From CAWHHZ01 sp963829355 (GTDB lineage Bacteria; Acidobacteriota; Thermoanaerobaculia; Gp7-AA8; JAHWKK01): a DNA stretch of 64,000 bases. The position numbers and the translations under genes are program-made. Below are positions 46,949 through 55,653 of this stretch, one piece after another; positions within the stretch are counted from its first letter, which is position 1, and each line of letters begins with the position of its first letter. The notes under the pieces were generated by a model. That model saw only the letters and a program-made list of their open reading frames with translations. It had not been told where the DNA came from and searched no databases. Where the stretch lies: positions 186,001-250,000 of the forward strand of contig CAWHHZ010000009.1 in NCBI GenBank assembly GCA_963829355.1, read 5' to 3'.

Positions 46949-47884
46949 TCATGTCAGCTCCGCGATGAATCTGGAGAGGTTGAATCGCTTCCTGCCGAGC
47001 AGAGGCTTCCAGAGATCACCGAGCTCTTCGATGCGGTCGGGGACGTTGTGGATCGTGAAGTCCTCGATTCGAACGCCATTCTCCACCTCCTCCCAGGTCA
47101 CAGGGGTCGAGACGGTGGCTTCAGGCTTCGGCCTCACCGAGTAAACGGACGCGAGTGTTTTGCCCCAGGCGTTCTGGTTGTAGTCGACGAGAATCCGTCC
47201 CCGCGGCCGCTTTGCCTTCAGGTATTGCGCAGTCACGATCTTCGGGTGGCGCGATTCGAGCTCCACGGCAATCGCCTTCGCAACGGTCCAGACCTCTTTC
47301 TGCATCGGTCCGCGCCTGATCGCGACGTAGATGTGGATCCCGCTCGACCCCGTGGTCTTGGCGTATGGCTCCATGCCGAGAGACTCGAGCGTCTCACGAA
47401 GGATCAGTGCGACCTCGCGTACCTTGTCGAAATTCGCGCCAGGAACCGGGTCGAGATCGAAGTGGAGAAAGTCGGGGCGGTCGAAGTCGTCACACCGGCC
47501 ATACCAGGGATTGAGATCGATGCAGCCGAGATTGATCAGCCACATCAGGCCCGGCAGATCGTTGATCACGGGATAGTCGACGACCCCGGCACGCCGGTGA
47601 CGAATCGGACAGGTCTGGATCCATTCGGGACGCGGTTCAGGAGCCCTCTTCATGAAGAAAAAGTCTCCCGAGGCACCGTTAGGGTAGCGCTTCATGACCA
47701 TCGGACGTTGCTTGATGTGAGGAAGAAGAGCGGGAGCGACGTCGAGGTAGTACTGAAGAAGATCGCGCTTGGTGAGCCCGAGCTCCTTCCAGAACGTCTT
47801 ATGGAGATTCGTGAGCTGCACTGTCCGCCGTCCAAGCCGGACGCGAACGTTTTCCTCATCAGCGGGCAGCTCGACGCGTTTCAT
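46949..47884 (-). CDS. LigD-type primase-polymerase (PolDom)
   Basis: 311 residues. N-terminal VQLTNLHKTFWKELGLTKRDLLQYY is the standard opening; the catalytic Asp pair is in HFDLDPVPG (D143, D145), with TGSSGIHIYV after it and AWGKTLASVYSVRPKPEATVSTPVTWEEV near the end. PolDom adds ribonucleotides or deoxyribonucleotides at breaks during non-homologous end joining, and normally acts with Ku. No Ku is in the window. Start ATG overlaps the stop of the unknown gene upstream (ATGA). Confidence 0.92.
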   Translation of the reverse strand: MKRVELPADEENVRVRLGRRTVQLTNLHKTFWKELGLTKRDLLQYYLDVAPALLPHIKQRPMVMKRYPNGASGDFFFMKRAPEPRPEWIQTCPIRHRRAGVVDYPVINDLPGLMWLINLGCIDLNPWYGRCDDFDRPDFLHFDLDPVPGANFDKVREVALILRETLESLGMEPYAKTTGSSGIHIYVAIRRGPMQKEVWTVAKAIAVELESRHPKIVTAQYLKAKRPRGRILVDYNQNAWGKTLASVYSVRPKPEATVSTPVTWEEVENGVRIEDFTIHNVPDRIEELGDLWKPLLGRKRFNLSRFIAELT

Positions 47885-48516
47885 TCGCCTGGGGTGACAC
47901 GCAAACCGCCTGCCGATCTCGCTCGGGAGCGGGGAGCATCGAGGCCGACGTAGTCGAGCTCCTGTCCGTCACGGGCTGCCCGAAGCATCACTGCTCCCCG
48001 CTGCATGTCTCCCATGCCGGCGAACGTCTTCGGGAACAGGAGCCGTTCCCCGAGAATCGGGTGAAGGACGTCGACGTATTTTCCGGTGGCGACGCTCCCG
48101 AGGAGCACGAACCGCGTCTCTTCTCCGCAGAAACCCGCGATTGCCTCCAGGTCCCGCTCCAGCGCCTTCCGGTACGTTCGTGACTTCGCATCTACCTTCG
48201 TCCGGCGAAGCCTCCTCATCTTCTCCTCATCGATCTTCCAGTCAGGACGGACGAGACCGTACCCCGGGGTGATGATGAGCACACCGTCGAGCTCCATGCC
48301 GGCGGGAGGTCGTTTGAATCTCTCGGAGTAAGTGATCTTGCCGCGGAAGTACAGAGCGCTCATGAACGAGAAGGCGCGGCCGATGGCGACTCCCCCGTCG
48401 CGGTAGGCGACGGCTGCATCGAAGCGCGCGCGCTTCGAGCACAATTGCCGGGCTCGGATACCATTCAGATTGGCGGGGGAGAGCAGAAAGATTATGGGTG
48501 ATTCGTCCTGTTTCAT
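47881..48516 (-). CDS. conserved protein of unknown function in the LigD operon
   Basis: 211 residues from ATG 48516. It begins with IIFLLSPANLNGIRARQL, then ALYFRGKITYSERF, LDGVLIITPGYGLVRPDW and, most strikingly, FVLLGSVATGKYVDVLHPILGERLLFPKTFAGMGDMQRG, which looks like a nucleotide- or phosphate-binding segment. I recall similar hypothetical proteins from related soil bacteria, but know no function. It is not Ku: the Ku beta-barrel motifs are absent. It overlaps both neighbours by four bases, so it is an integral member of the operon. Confidence 0.8.
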   Translation of the reverse strand: MKQDESPIIFLLSPANLNGIRARQLCSKRARFDAAVAYRDGGVAIGRAFSFMSALYFRGKITYSERFKRPPAGMELDGVLIITPGYGLVRPDWKIDEEKMRRLRRTKVDAKSRTYRKALERDLEAIAGFCGEETRFVLLGSVATGKYVDVLHPILGERLLFPKTFAGMGDMQRGAVMLRAARDGQELDYVGLDAPRSRARSAGGLRVTPGE

Positions 48517-50714
48517 TTCCAGTCGCCGAGATGCCGGGCGAGCTCGTCGATGCTCATGGTGGTCTCTCGACCGTCCGATTCGGCCTTGAACTTCGCCCGG
48601 TACCAGCTTTCCATACCGGATGGCCGCCACGTCTCATTCCCGACCAGCAGAGACTTTCCCGAGGTCAACTGCAGGAAGACCCTCTCATAGATGGAGCGAG
48701 AGAGATCGCGATCGGGATAAGCGGATGGAGGGCGCCTCGCCGGCCTGCGCCGCTTGCCGGTCGAAGGAGCTCGCCGCCCACGACGCTCTCGTGCTGGACG
48801 CTCCTCGTTTTTCTTCTGCGCGACTGGTGCCTCTTTATCGCGCTCTTCCGCCACCACGCTTTTCCCGGTCTTCTCGGGGATGGTCTTTGTGAAGTGACGG
48901 CGAAGCTCGATCGTCTGCCGCGTCACCTCCTCCTGGACCAGCGTTCGCGGCCGTTTTGAACGGCGCAGAATCAGCTCACTCAATATGCTTCCCCACCGGC
49001 ACAGCACACCGACGTGCTCGTACGCGACTGGCCTCTCGGAGAGGTCGAGCAACGATTGCTCGCGCCCACGCAGGACGCCGAAGAGAAGGCGGACGCTGAA
49101 CGGGTCGGAGTACCTGCGGATCGATTCACGGAAGTACTCGGCAGTCTGCAACCCTATCTCCCGCATCGATCGCACGCTCCCGTCCACACACTCCCAGACG
49201 CGATCGTCCGGGCTCGTCGTGAACGGGCTCCGTGGATAGTGGATATCCTTGGTGAGCCACCCTTTCCGGGACGTATGCTTTCCCGGAACCACACCGGAGA
49301 GCCGGGGGAACGGGAGATGGTCGAGCTCATCGAGCGAGTACGACGGCCAGCTCATCACTTCGCGCACGATGCCGATGATCGCGGTCGCCGTCGCAATCAT
49401 GAGGGACGGATCAGGGGTGAAGTCGAGCGTAATCTCGATCCGGTCCCCTCGGGGGCGTACTCCGACACCAGATGACATCCGGTTCGTCGCGATCACCATC
49501 AGCGGGGGCGGAAGCATGTAAGCGAGCAGAAGGGCCAGCTTCTTCACATTCCGATTCGATGACTGCTCTTCGGCATCGAGCTCGAACGAGACGTTGTAGT
49601 GGGTGCTGTAGGCCCTGAGCCTTACATCGTGCCCGTTTTTCGTTTCCCAGTCGGTCAGGCTGGATCGTACGAAGGCGATCTGTTCCCAGAGGCTGCGAAC
49701 GACCCGCGCCGCGCATCGCGGTGCGATCTCGATCACCGGCGTGACGACTTCGATGACACCCCGATCGAAATACACCGCACCGCCGGTCGGGAGCTGGAAC
49801 GAGCTCTTGATCCGGGGTAGCAGAGGCTGATCGATGAAAGCGAGCGGAGTCCCCCAGTACCTCTCGGGATTGATCTCCTCACCGTCGATCAGAACGTTGA
49901 ACTCCGACTCCATGCCGACCGCGGGGTGGAGGAGCCTTTCGCCCGGTTCCGCCTGCCGGACATCAGATAGCTTCTTTTTTTCCAGTTTCTTTTCGCCCAT
50001 GGATGCCTTCCATAAGCGTGGAAAGCAATAGGCGCGCCTCAGTACGGTCCGGACATCCGGCGTTCCAATGTTTCGACGATCGGAGGGCTCCGATTTCCCC
50101 AGCTCCGGCCGGTCATCGTCGTCCGCATCAGACGGGACGAGTAACAGAAAACCGAGGTCGAGATGGAGGTGGTCGTCAGTCTCCCCGGGTCCATGGCCGT
50201 ACGGATACACAGTCACTTCGGGACCCAGGGAGAGGGCAGTCTCGCGATATTTCTCGATCGATTCCCGATCATCCAGAAACGTCGACCCGATCCGGTAGAT
50301 GTCGACCGCCGAGCCCCAGGAATGGACACTGACTGAGCGGTTCCCCTGGTGTCGGATCGAGCGATAGCCACCGTTGACCGACACGTAGATGGGTGCCTCG
50401 CACACGACTCTCAGCCTTTCGAGGTAGCTCGCGAGGACGGTGATTGCACAGGGGACGTGGCGCGGATACTCCCGCAGCACATCGACCTCCTTCAGATCGA
50501 CCCGAAGGAGCTCCCCGAGTGCGAAGTGAGGTGTCAACTGGGTCTCCCAGGCGAGCGACTTCTCCGGCACCTCATAAAAGAATCGTGGGAGGCGTTTGGA
50601 ACGTCCGTTCGCGTCGGTGACGATCTGTCCCGGAAGGTAGATCTCGCGGTACTCGACCGGCAGGTCGAGCCCATCGACGATTCTCAATCCGCTCTCTTCT
50701 TCAGTCTCGCTCAT
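48513..50714 (-). CDS. M15-peptidase / amidoligase-like two-domain protein
   Basis: 733 residues from ATG 50714. Residues 1 to about 225 form an M15-type zinc-peptidase domain (VNGGYRSIRHQG, SVHSWGSAVDIY, DDHLHLDLGFLLL). From 239 a carboxylate-amine-ligase-like domain follows: VGMESEFNVLID (267-), IEVVTPVIEIAPR and RAYSTHYNVSFE, similar in style to GCS2/Pup-ligase-type or amidoligase enzymes. A basic linker (RRGRRAPSTGKRRRPARRPP) and a small C-terminal domain end the protein. An internal ATG at 50000 has its own GGAAGG site, so two proteins may be made. The start overlaps the beta-lactamase-like gene by 14 bases. Confidence 0.72.
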   Translation of the reverse strand: MSETEEESGLRIVDGLDLPVEYREIYLPGQIVTDANGRSKRLPRFFYEVPEKSLAWETQLTPHFALGELLRVDLKEVDVLREYPRHVPCAITVLASYLERLRVVCEAPIYVSVNGGYRSIRHQGNRSVSVHSWGSAVDIYRIGSTFLDDRESIEKYRETALSLGPEVTVYPYGHGPGETDDHLHLDLGFLLLVPSDADDDDRPELGKSEPSDRRNIGTPDVRTVLRRAYCFPRLWKASMGEKKLEKKKLSDVRQAEPGERLLHPAVGMESEFNVLIDGEEINPERYWGTPLAFIDQPLLPRIKSSFQLPTGGAVYFDRGVIEVVTPVIEIAPRCAARVVRSLWEQIAFVRSSLTDWETKNGHDVRLRAYSTHYNVSFELDAEEQSSNRNVKKLALLLAYMLPPPLMVIATNRMSSGVGVRPRGDRIEITLDFTPDPSLMIATATAIIGIVREVMSWPSYSLDELDHLPFPRLSGVVPGKHTSRKGWLTKDIHYPRSPFTTSPDDRVWECVDGSVRSMREIGLQTAEYFRESIRRYSDPFSVRLLFGVLRGREQSLLDLSERPVAYEHVGVLCRWGSILSELILRRSKRPRTLVQEEVTRQTIELRRHFTKTIPEKTGKSVVAEERDKEAPVAQKKNEERPARERRGRRAPSTGKRRRPARRPPSAYPDRDLSRSIYERVFLQLTSGKSLLVGNETWRPSGMESWYRAKFKAESDGRETTMSIDELARHLGDWK

Positions 50715-51576
50715 TGGCAGAGAGTGCTCCCAGGATCTCGTGTATGTCACGTGTGATGTCGGCGACTGCCGTTCCCCGCCCCTGCTCTGCCTCGAACTGA
50801 GTGAGCACTGCGAGGACGTAGGGCTGCCGGTTTTCAAAAAACACGATACCCGCATCGTGATGCACGGTCGAGATGTTGCCCGTCTTGTGGGCGACCCTTG
50901 CATCTTTCGGAAGCCCCGCCGGGATGCCGCTCTTGTACTTCTGATCGTGCAGAATCTCGAGCATCTGCTCGGACGCTTCCGCCGAGAACGCTCTCTTTTC
51001 GTGGATCGCCCGCAGCATCGCCACCAGACCATTTGCGGTGGTCTCGTTGCTGATCCCTTCGTCGAATGCCTTCTGGTCTTCGACACCGCGCCGGACTTTT
51101 ACGCCGGTGATCTCGAGCTCGTCGAGTGCCGCGTCAATCGCTTTGATCCCGACGAGACGGACCAGCAGATTGGTGGCGAGATTGCTCGATGTCGTAATCA
51201 TGAAGTACGCGAGCTCGCGTATGGTCATCGACTTCCCGAGGCTTTTGAACACATCCGGATCCGAGCTCTCGGAGACCTCGAGCTGATACGGCGAACCGTC
51301 GACGATACTCTCGAATCGGTTGCGTACATGGAGCGGATCATCGATCCGGAACTTTCCGGCATGCGCTTCGTGAAACACGCCGAGCAGCACGGCGATCTTC
51401 ATCGTCGATGCGGCGTGAAACCAGCCATCACCGTTGTACGCCCACTGAATCGTGGTCTCGTAGTCGTAGTAGGAAATCCCGAGGTCCTGCAGACCGTGCT
51501 TCTCGCGTATCGCCCGCACCCCGGCGTACAGAGACCGCTCCGCAGTCATCTCTCCCGTTTTCACATCCTCAGTCAT
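50701..51576 (-). CDS. class A beta-lactamase-like serine hydrolase
   Basis: 291 residues from ATG 51576, which has GAGAGGGG just upstream; the frame is open further but crosses repeat DNA. Motifs: STMK (S57, K60), SSN (130-132) and HKTG (230-233), the serine acyl-enzyme set. The Glu166-region sequence of true class A beta-lactamases is not obvious, and there is no signal peptide, so it may be a PBP-like peptidase or esterase rather than an antibiotic-resistance enzyme. First gene of the operon with the M15/ligase protein. Confidence 0.8.
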   Translation of the reverse strand: MTEDVKTGEMTAERSLYAGVRAIREKHGLQDLGISYYDYETTIQWAYNGDGWFHAASTMKIAVLLGVFHEAHAGKFRIDDPLHVRNRFESIVDGSPYQLEVSESSDPDVFKSLGKSMTIRELAYFMITTSSNLATNLLVRLVGIKAIDAALDELEITGVKVRRGVEDQKAFDEGISNETTANGLVAMLRAIHEKRAFSAEASEQMLEILHDQKYKSGIPAGLPKDARVAHKTGNISTVHHDAGIVFFENRQPYVLAVLTQFEAEQGRGTAVADITRDIHEILGALSANERD

Positions 51577-51752
51577 CACGCCCCTCTCAGCGACATCATA
51601 CGTTGTGCCAGCAGTGGCGGTGGGGACGGAAGAGCGAAAAGTGGAGATGCGAAATGGAAAGGGACGTTCAGGGCGGACGCTGTCATCTTGAGCAAAGACT
51701 CCATCCAGTGGCCTCCGGTCTCCGAACCAGCGAGCGCGAAAACACCCGGAGC

Positions 51753-51881
51753 TGTCATTCCGAGCGTAGCGAGGAATCTCAGCGTGCCCCCACCCGGATT
51801 CCTCCTCGCTACGCTCGTTCGGAATGACAGTGTGGGGCCATTTTCCGAGCGAAGCGAGCAGGCCGCTCCTTCGGAATGACA
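51753..51881. repeat. TGTCATTCCGA dispersed repeat, copy B2
   Basis: TGTCATTCCGAGCGTAGCGAGG opposite CCTCGCTACGCTCG...GGAATGACA at about 51828, then a second outward CCTTCGGAATGACA at 51881. It therefore has one left end and two right ends, probably a nested or partly duplicated element. It fills the gap before the aminotransferase stop. Confidence 0.78.
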
Positions 51882-51889
51882 GGGCTCGC

Positions 51890-53050
51890 CTAACCCTCCA
51901 GTCGCTCGAGCGCGCGCCCGACTCTGGCGATCCCTTCGCGCAGTGTGTCCGGGGCGCTCGCGAACGAGATGCGCAGAAACCCCTCCCCCTGCGGGCCGAA
52001 CGCCACGCCGGGAATTGCGAGCACTCCGTCCTCGGTCGCCATGGTGCGGGCAAGACCGAGGGTGTCGCAGGTGGGCACCGGCACGAACGCGTAGAACGCT
52101 CCACCGGGCTCGCCGGCGAGCTCCGGAGCCACGTGCTCCCGAATCGCTTCGAGTGCGACGTCGCGCTGCATGGTGAACTGGCGGCGTCCCTGTGCGAGCC
52201 AGTCGCGGTTCCAGGCTTCGTCGCTCAGAATCAGCTCCGCCAGTTTCTGCGCGTAGGTGGATGCGCACGTCGTCAGGTAGTGATGCGCGCGCCGCGTCAG
52301 ATTCATGATCTCCGGCGAGGCAACGATCCACCCGAGGCGCAGTCCGGTCAGACCGTGACTCTTTGAAAGACTCGTGCAGACGATGACGTTCTTCCCGAGA
52401 CCGAGCATGCTCGCCGGCCGTTCATCGAAATGGATCTCGCGGTAGACCTCGTCACTCACGACGAGGATGTTCCGCTCGTCGGCGAGTGCTGCCAGTTCCT
52501 CGAGCTGCTCTGCGGGTATCACACCGCCCGTTGGATTGGACGGCGAGTTCACGATGATCATCTTCGTGCGCGTCGTGATCCTCTCCCGCAGTGCTTCGAT
52601 GTCAATCGACCAGTCCTCCGGGACGAGCGGATAATTGACGACTGTTCCACCGGCGAGAGTCGTCAGCGCCGGATACGCGACAAATCCCGGATCAGGGATG
52701 AGAACTTCGTCCCCCCGGTCGACCCACGCCTGCATCAGCGCGTAGAGCGCTTCCTCCGATCCGGCGGTCACACAGAGCTCGTTCTCCGGATCGATTCCCG
52801 CGTCGAGAAATCGCGCAATCGCCTCGCGAGTCTCGATCGCGCCGGGGATCGCCGAGTAGCTCCACGAGCTCTCACGTGCAGCGCGAACCATCATCTCCTG
52901 CAGAGCGGCATCAGGCTCCAGATTCGGCTCGCCGATCCCGAGATTGATCGTGCCCGGCCGGATCAATTGATTGATCTGCCGGATGAGCGAGAGCTCGATC
53001 GTGTCGTAGCGTGCGGCGGGGCGGGGAGCAGTCGTTGAGTCGTTAGTCAT
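51890..53050 (-). CDS. PLP-dependent aminotransferase (class I/II), probably in diaminopimelate synthesis
   Basis: 386 residues from ATG 53050 (53071 is an alternative within a small tandem repeat). Landmarks: INLGIGEPNLEPD, VTAGSEEALYALMQAW, IIVNSPSNPTGG, and the PLP lysine in TSLSKSHGLTGLRLGW, with Arg in FLRISFA for substrate carboxylate. It precedes dapD, dapA and dapB, so succinyl-diaminopimelate aminotransferase (DapC) is a natural guess, but sequence alone does not fix the substrate. Confidence 0.88.
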   Translation of the reverse strand: MTNDSTTAPRPAARYDTIELSLIRQINQLIRPGTINLGIGEPNLEPDAALQEMMVRAARESSWSYSAIPGAIETREAIARFLDAGIDPENELCVTAGSEEALYALMQAWVDRGDEVLIPDPGFVAYPALTTLAGGTVVNYPLVPEDWSIDIEALRERITTRTKMIIVNSPSNPTGGVIPAEQLEELAALADERNILVVSDEVYREIHFDERPASMLGLGKNVIVCTSLSKSHGLTGLRLGWIVASPEIMNLTRRAHHYLTTCASTYAQKLAELILSDEAWNRDWLAQGRRQFTMQRDVALEAIREHVAPELAGEPGGAFYAFVPVPTCDTLGLARTMATEDGVLAIPGVAFGPQGEGFLRISFASAPDTLREGIARVGRALERLEG

Positions 53051-53105
53051 TGGTCGTTGGTCATTGGTCATGGTCGTTGCTGGTGTGAATCCTGATTACG
53101 GTAAG

Positions 53106-53165
53106 TATGACTCGACGCGATCCTTCGACCGTCCTCCGCTGCGCTCCGGCGGCTCAGGATGACAG
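53106..53165. repeat. TGTCATCCTGAG repeat, right half only (copy A6)
   Basis: CGCGATCCTTCGACCGTCC...GGCGGCTCAGGATGACA matches the right half of copy A4, including the unusual TATGACTC lead; the left arm is missing. It lies between the aminotransferase and dapD. Confidence 0.75.
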
Positions 53166-53186
53166 CCCGACCAACGACTCAATGAC

Positions 53187-54035
53187 TCACCTCAACGCTT
53201 CTTCCAGCGCGGTGGCGCTGTCGGTCTTCTCGTCGCGGTACTTGATGATGATCGGTGTCATCACGGAGAGATCGTTCTCGCTGGCGAAGTCACCCTTCAG
53301 CGGTCTGGCTCCCGAGACGACCACCGCGCCGTACGGAATCTCGAGCGGGCGTTCCTTCGTCTTCCGGTAGATCTGCCCTCGCACGACGTCGTACACCGGG
53401 GTCGAGCCGGTGATGACGACTCCCGCGCCGATCACCGCTTTGGACCGGACGATCGTGCCCTCGTAGATGCCGGCATTGCCACCGACCACGACGTCATCCT
53501 CGATGATGACCGGAACACTGCCGATCGGCTCGAGCACACCGCCGATCTGTGCGGCGGCGCTTAGATGGCACCGCTTACCGATCTGGGCGCACGACCCGAC
53601 GAGCGCGTGCGAATCGATCATCGTTCCCTCGTCGACATAGGCCCCCACGTTCACGTACGCGGGGGGCATCATGACGACACCCTTTCCGAGAAACGAGCCG
53701 CGGCGTACCGAAGAGCCTCCCGGCACGATCCGGATCTCCTCGTTCTTCCTGAACCTGCGGGGCGGGATCGTATCCTTGTCGACGAACGACAATGCGCCGG
53801 AAGCGAACTCCTGAAGAACGCCAACCCGGAACGCGGTCAGGATCCCCTGCTTCACCCAACCGTTCGCCTTCCACTCCCCCATATCGTTCCGCTCGGCGGA
53901 ACGGATCCGTCCCTGCTCGAGCTCCGTCAGAAAGTGGTTCAGCGTACGGACGGCCTCGGCACGGTCCTTCGAATCGTCGAGTGCTTCGACTCTTGCCCGC
54001 ACGATTTCCAGTTCTCTCGTCTGCATCGGATCCAT
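53187..54035 (-). CDS. dapD: tetrahydrodipicolinate N-succinyltransferase
   Basis: 282 residues from ATG 54035 (GAAGGGGG upstream). A helical N-terminus is followed by left-handed beta-helix hexapeptide repeats (VNVGAYVDEGTMIDSHALVGSCAQIGKR, GGNAGIYEGTIVRSKAVIG), then the C-terminal PYGAVVVSGARPLKGDF that is typical of DapD. It succinylates (or acetylates) tetrahydrodipicolinate in lysine and peptidoglycan precursor synthesis. Its ATG overlaps the dapA stop (TGATG). Confidence 0.93.
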   Translation of the reverse strand: MDPMQTRELEIVRARVEALDDSKDRAEAVRTLNHFLTELEQGRIRSAERNDMGEWKANGWVKQGILTAFRVGVLQEFASGALSFVDKDTIPPRRFRKNEEIRIVPGGSSVRRGSFLGKGVVMMPPAYVNVGAYVDEGTMIDSHALVGSCAQIGKRCHLSAAAQIGGVLEPIGSVPVIIEDDVVVGGNAGIYEGTIVRSKAVIGAGVVITGSTPVYDVVRGQIYRKTKERPLEIPYGAVVVSGARPLKGDFASENDLSVMTPIIIKYRDEKTDSATALEEALR

Positions 54036-54964
54036 CAGGATCCCCCTTCCTTCAATGCCACGCCGCAGTCCTTCAGGATCGACCTGAGGGCAGTACGGCT
54101 TTCATCCCGGATCGGAGCGAGCGGTGATCTGACGAAATCGCTCTCGAACATCCCCATCATCTTCAGTGCCGCCTTCGCCGGGGCGGGATTCGACTCGATG
54201 AAGTTCCCCGTCATCAGCGGGAGGATCTCGTAGTGGACCGCGCGCGCGGTGTCGAAGTCACCGGCCAGGGCAGCCGACACGAGCTTCTTCATCTGTGCCG
54301 GCATTTCGTTCGACGCGACCGACACGACCCCGTCCCCTCCGAGCGCGATGAGCGGAAGAGTCCAGGAGTCATCGCCGCTCAGTACGAGGAAGTCCTTCCT
54401 CCGGTTGCGGATCATCGTCTGGATCTGATCGAGGTCCGCCGAGGCTTCCTTGATGCCGATGACGTTCGGGATCGCGTCGCTGATGCGCGCGAGCGCGACG
54501 GGCGTAATGTTGCAACCCGTCCGACCAGGCACGTTGTAAACGATCATCGGGAAGCCCGCCTTCTTCCTTTCGACCGCCTCGGCCTGATTCGAGAAATGCC
54601 TCAGCAGCCCGTCGGGTGAGGGCTTGTTGTAGTACGGAGTGATCGTGAGAATCCCGTCCGCTCCCAGATCCATGACCGCGAGCGCGAAGTCGATCGCAGT
54701 CTCCGTTGAGTTGCTCCCTGCTCCGGCAAGGACCGGCACCCTACCGGCAGCCGCCTCGATCGTGATCTCGACCACACGCAGATGTTCGGTCCGCGTCAGC
54801 GCCGGGTTCTCGCCGGTCGTTCCGCACGGAACGAGAAAGTCGGTGCCCTGCTCGACCTGCCACTCGACGAACTTCCTCAGAGCGTCTTCGTCGAGAGCTC
54901 CGGAATCGCGGAACGGCGTGACCAGTGCGACGCCGACGCCTCTGAATTTCTCACTGTGACTCAC
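54035..54964 (-). CDS. dapA: 4-hydroxy-tetrahydrodipicolinate synthase
   Basis: 309 residues. GVGVALVTPF at the start, PCGTTGENPALT, YYNKPSPDGLLRHF with the catalytic Tyr, YNVPGRTGCNI and the Schiff-base Lys in VIGIKEASADLDQ are all conserved. It condenses pyruvate with aspartate semialdehyde, the committed step to diaminopimelate. Overlaps dapB by four bases. Confidence 0.95.
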   Translation of the reverse strand: MSHSEKFRGVGVALVTPFRDSGALDEDALRKFVEWQVEQGTDFLVPCGTTGENPALTRTEHLRVVEITIEAAAGRVPVLAGAGSNSTETAIDFALAVMDLGADGILTITPYYNKPSPDGLLRHFSNQAEAVERKKAGFPMIVYNVPGRTGCNITPVALARISDAIPNVIGIKEASADLDQIQTMIRNRRKDFLVLSGDDSWTLPLIALGGDGVVSVASNEMPAQMKKLVSAALAGDFDTARAVHYEILPLMTGNFIESNPAPAKAALKMMGMFESDFVRSPLAPIRDESRTALRSILKDCGVALKEGGS

Positions 54965-55653
54965 GAAACCTCCTGTTGTTGATTGAGACCGAGCAGCTCG
55001 GGAAAGCTGAAGAAGCCGCTTCGCCCCTCTAGCCGCTCTGCTGCCAGAACCGCTCCAGTCGCAAAGCCGCGCCTGCTGCGGGCCCGATGGCTGATCTCCA
55101 CCAGATCATCCTCCGAATCGAGAAATAATGTGTGAAGTCCGTACTCTGCCCCGACTCGGCTCGCCGCGATCGGCGGGTCGAGATCCCCCGAGGTCGCTTC
55201 CGACACCGCCTCGGCAAGTCGTTTGGCCGTGCCGCTCGGCGAGTCCTTCTTTTTCGAGTGATGACGCTCTTCGATGCCCGCTTCAAAACCGCCGAAGGTC
55301 GTCGCGAGAACGCCCGCCTGCCGCGCGAGCGCAAACAGGATATTCGCTCCGGGAGAGAAGTTCGAGCCCCACACCACGCTGATCGAGCTCGTCTTCTCGC
55401 GGATTTCCTCCCGGCGTTCATCCCAGCCCGTCGTGCCGATGACGAGGTTCGTCTTCGAACCGGCTGCGGCCGCGACGATCTGATCGAGAGCACCGGCCGT
55501 GCTGAAGTCGATCACCACGTCCGCGGCGTTCAACGCATCCGCGCTGGGAGGGTTCGACGAGTCGAACTTTGCGACGATCTCATGGTCCCGTGCGATTGCC
55601 GCACGCTCCACTTCTTCGCCCATTCTTCCGTATCCATTGATGGCAATTTTCAT
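54961..55653 (-). CDS. dapB: 4-hydroxy-tetrahydrodipicolinate reductase
   Basis: 230 residues. NAD(P)-binding start IAINGYGRMGEEV, VVIDFST, GTTGWDE and the substrate motif EERHHSKKKDSPSGTAKRL (the catalytic H and K) identify DapB. It reduces the product of DapA. It begins directly after the lysC stop (TGA immediately followed by ATG). Confidence 0.94.
   Translation of the reverse strand: MKIAINGYGRMGEEVERAAIARDHEIVAKFDSSNPPSADALNAADVVIDFSTAGALDQIVAAAAGSKTNLVIGTTGWDERREEIREKTSSISVVWGSNFSPGANILFALARQAGVLATTFGGFEAGIEERHHSKKKDSPSGTAKRLAEAVSEATSGDLDPPIAASRVGAEYGLHTLFLDSEDDLVEISHRARSRRGFATGAVLAAERLEGRSGFFSFPELLGLNQQQEVS

Noticed and set aside
47881..48516. Ku protein in the NHEJ cluster
   Set aside because: Position suggested Ku, but the Ku core beta-barrel signature is absent and the length and motifs do not fit.
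50715..51086. N-terminal extension of the M15/ligase protein to 857 residues
   Set aside because: This stretch is the opposite-frame shadow of the beta-lactamase-like gene and has no protein-like composition; ATG 50714 fits the operon overlap.
51577..52104. N-terminal extension of the beta-lactamase-like protein
   Set aside because: It crosses a TGTCATTCCGA repeat and the aminotransferase 3' end; no signal peptide or domain is seen there.
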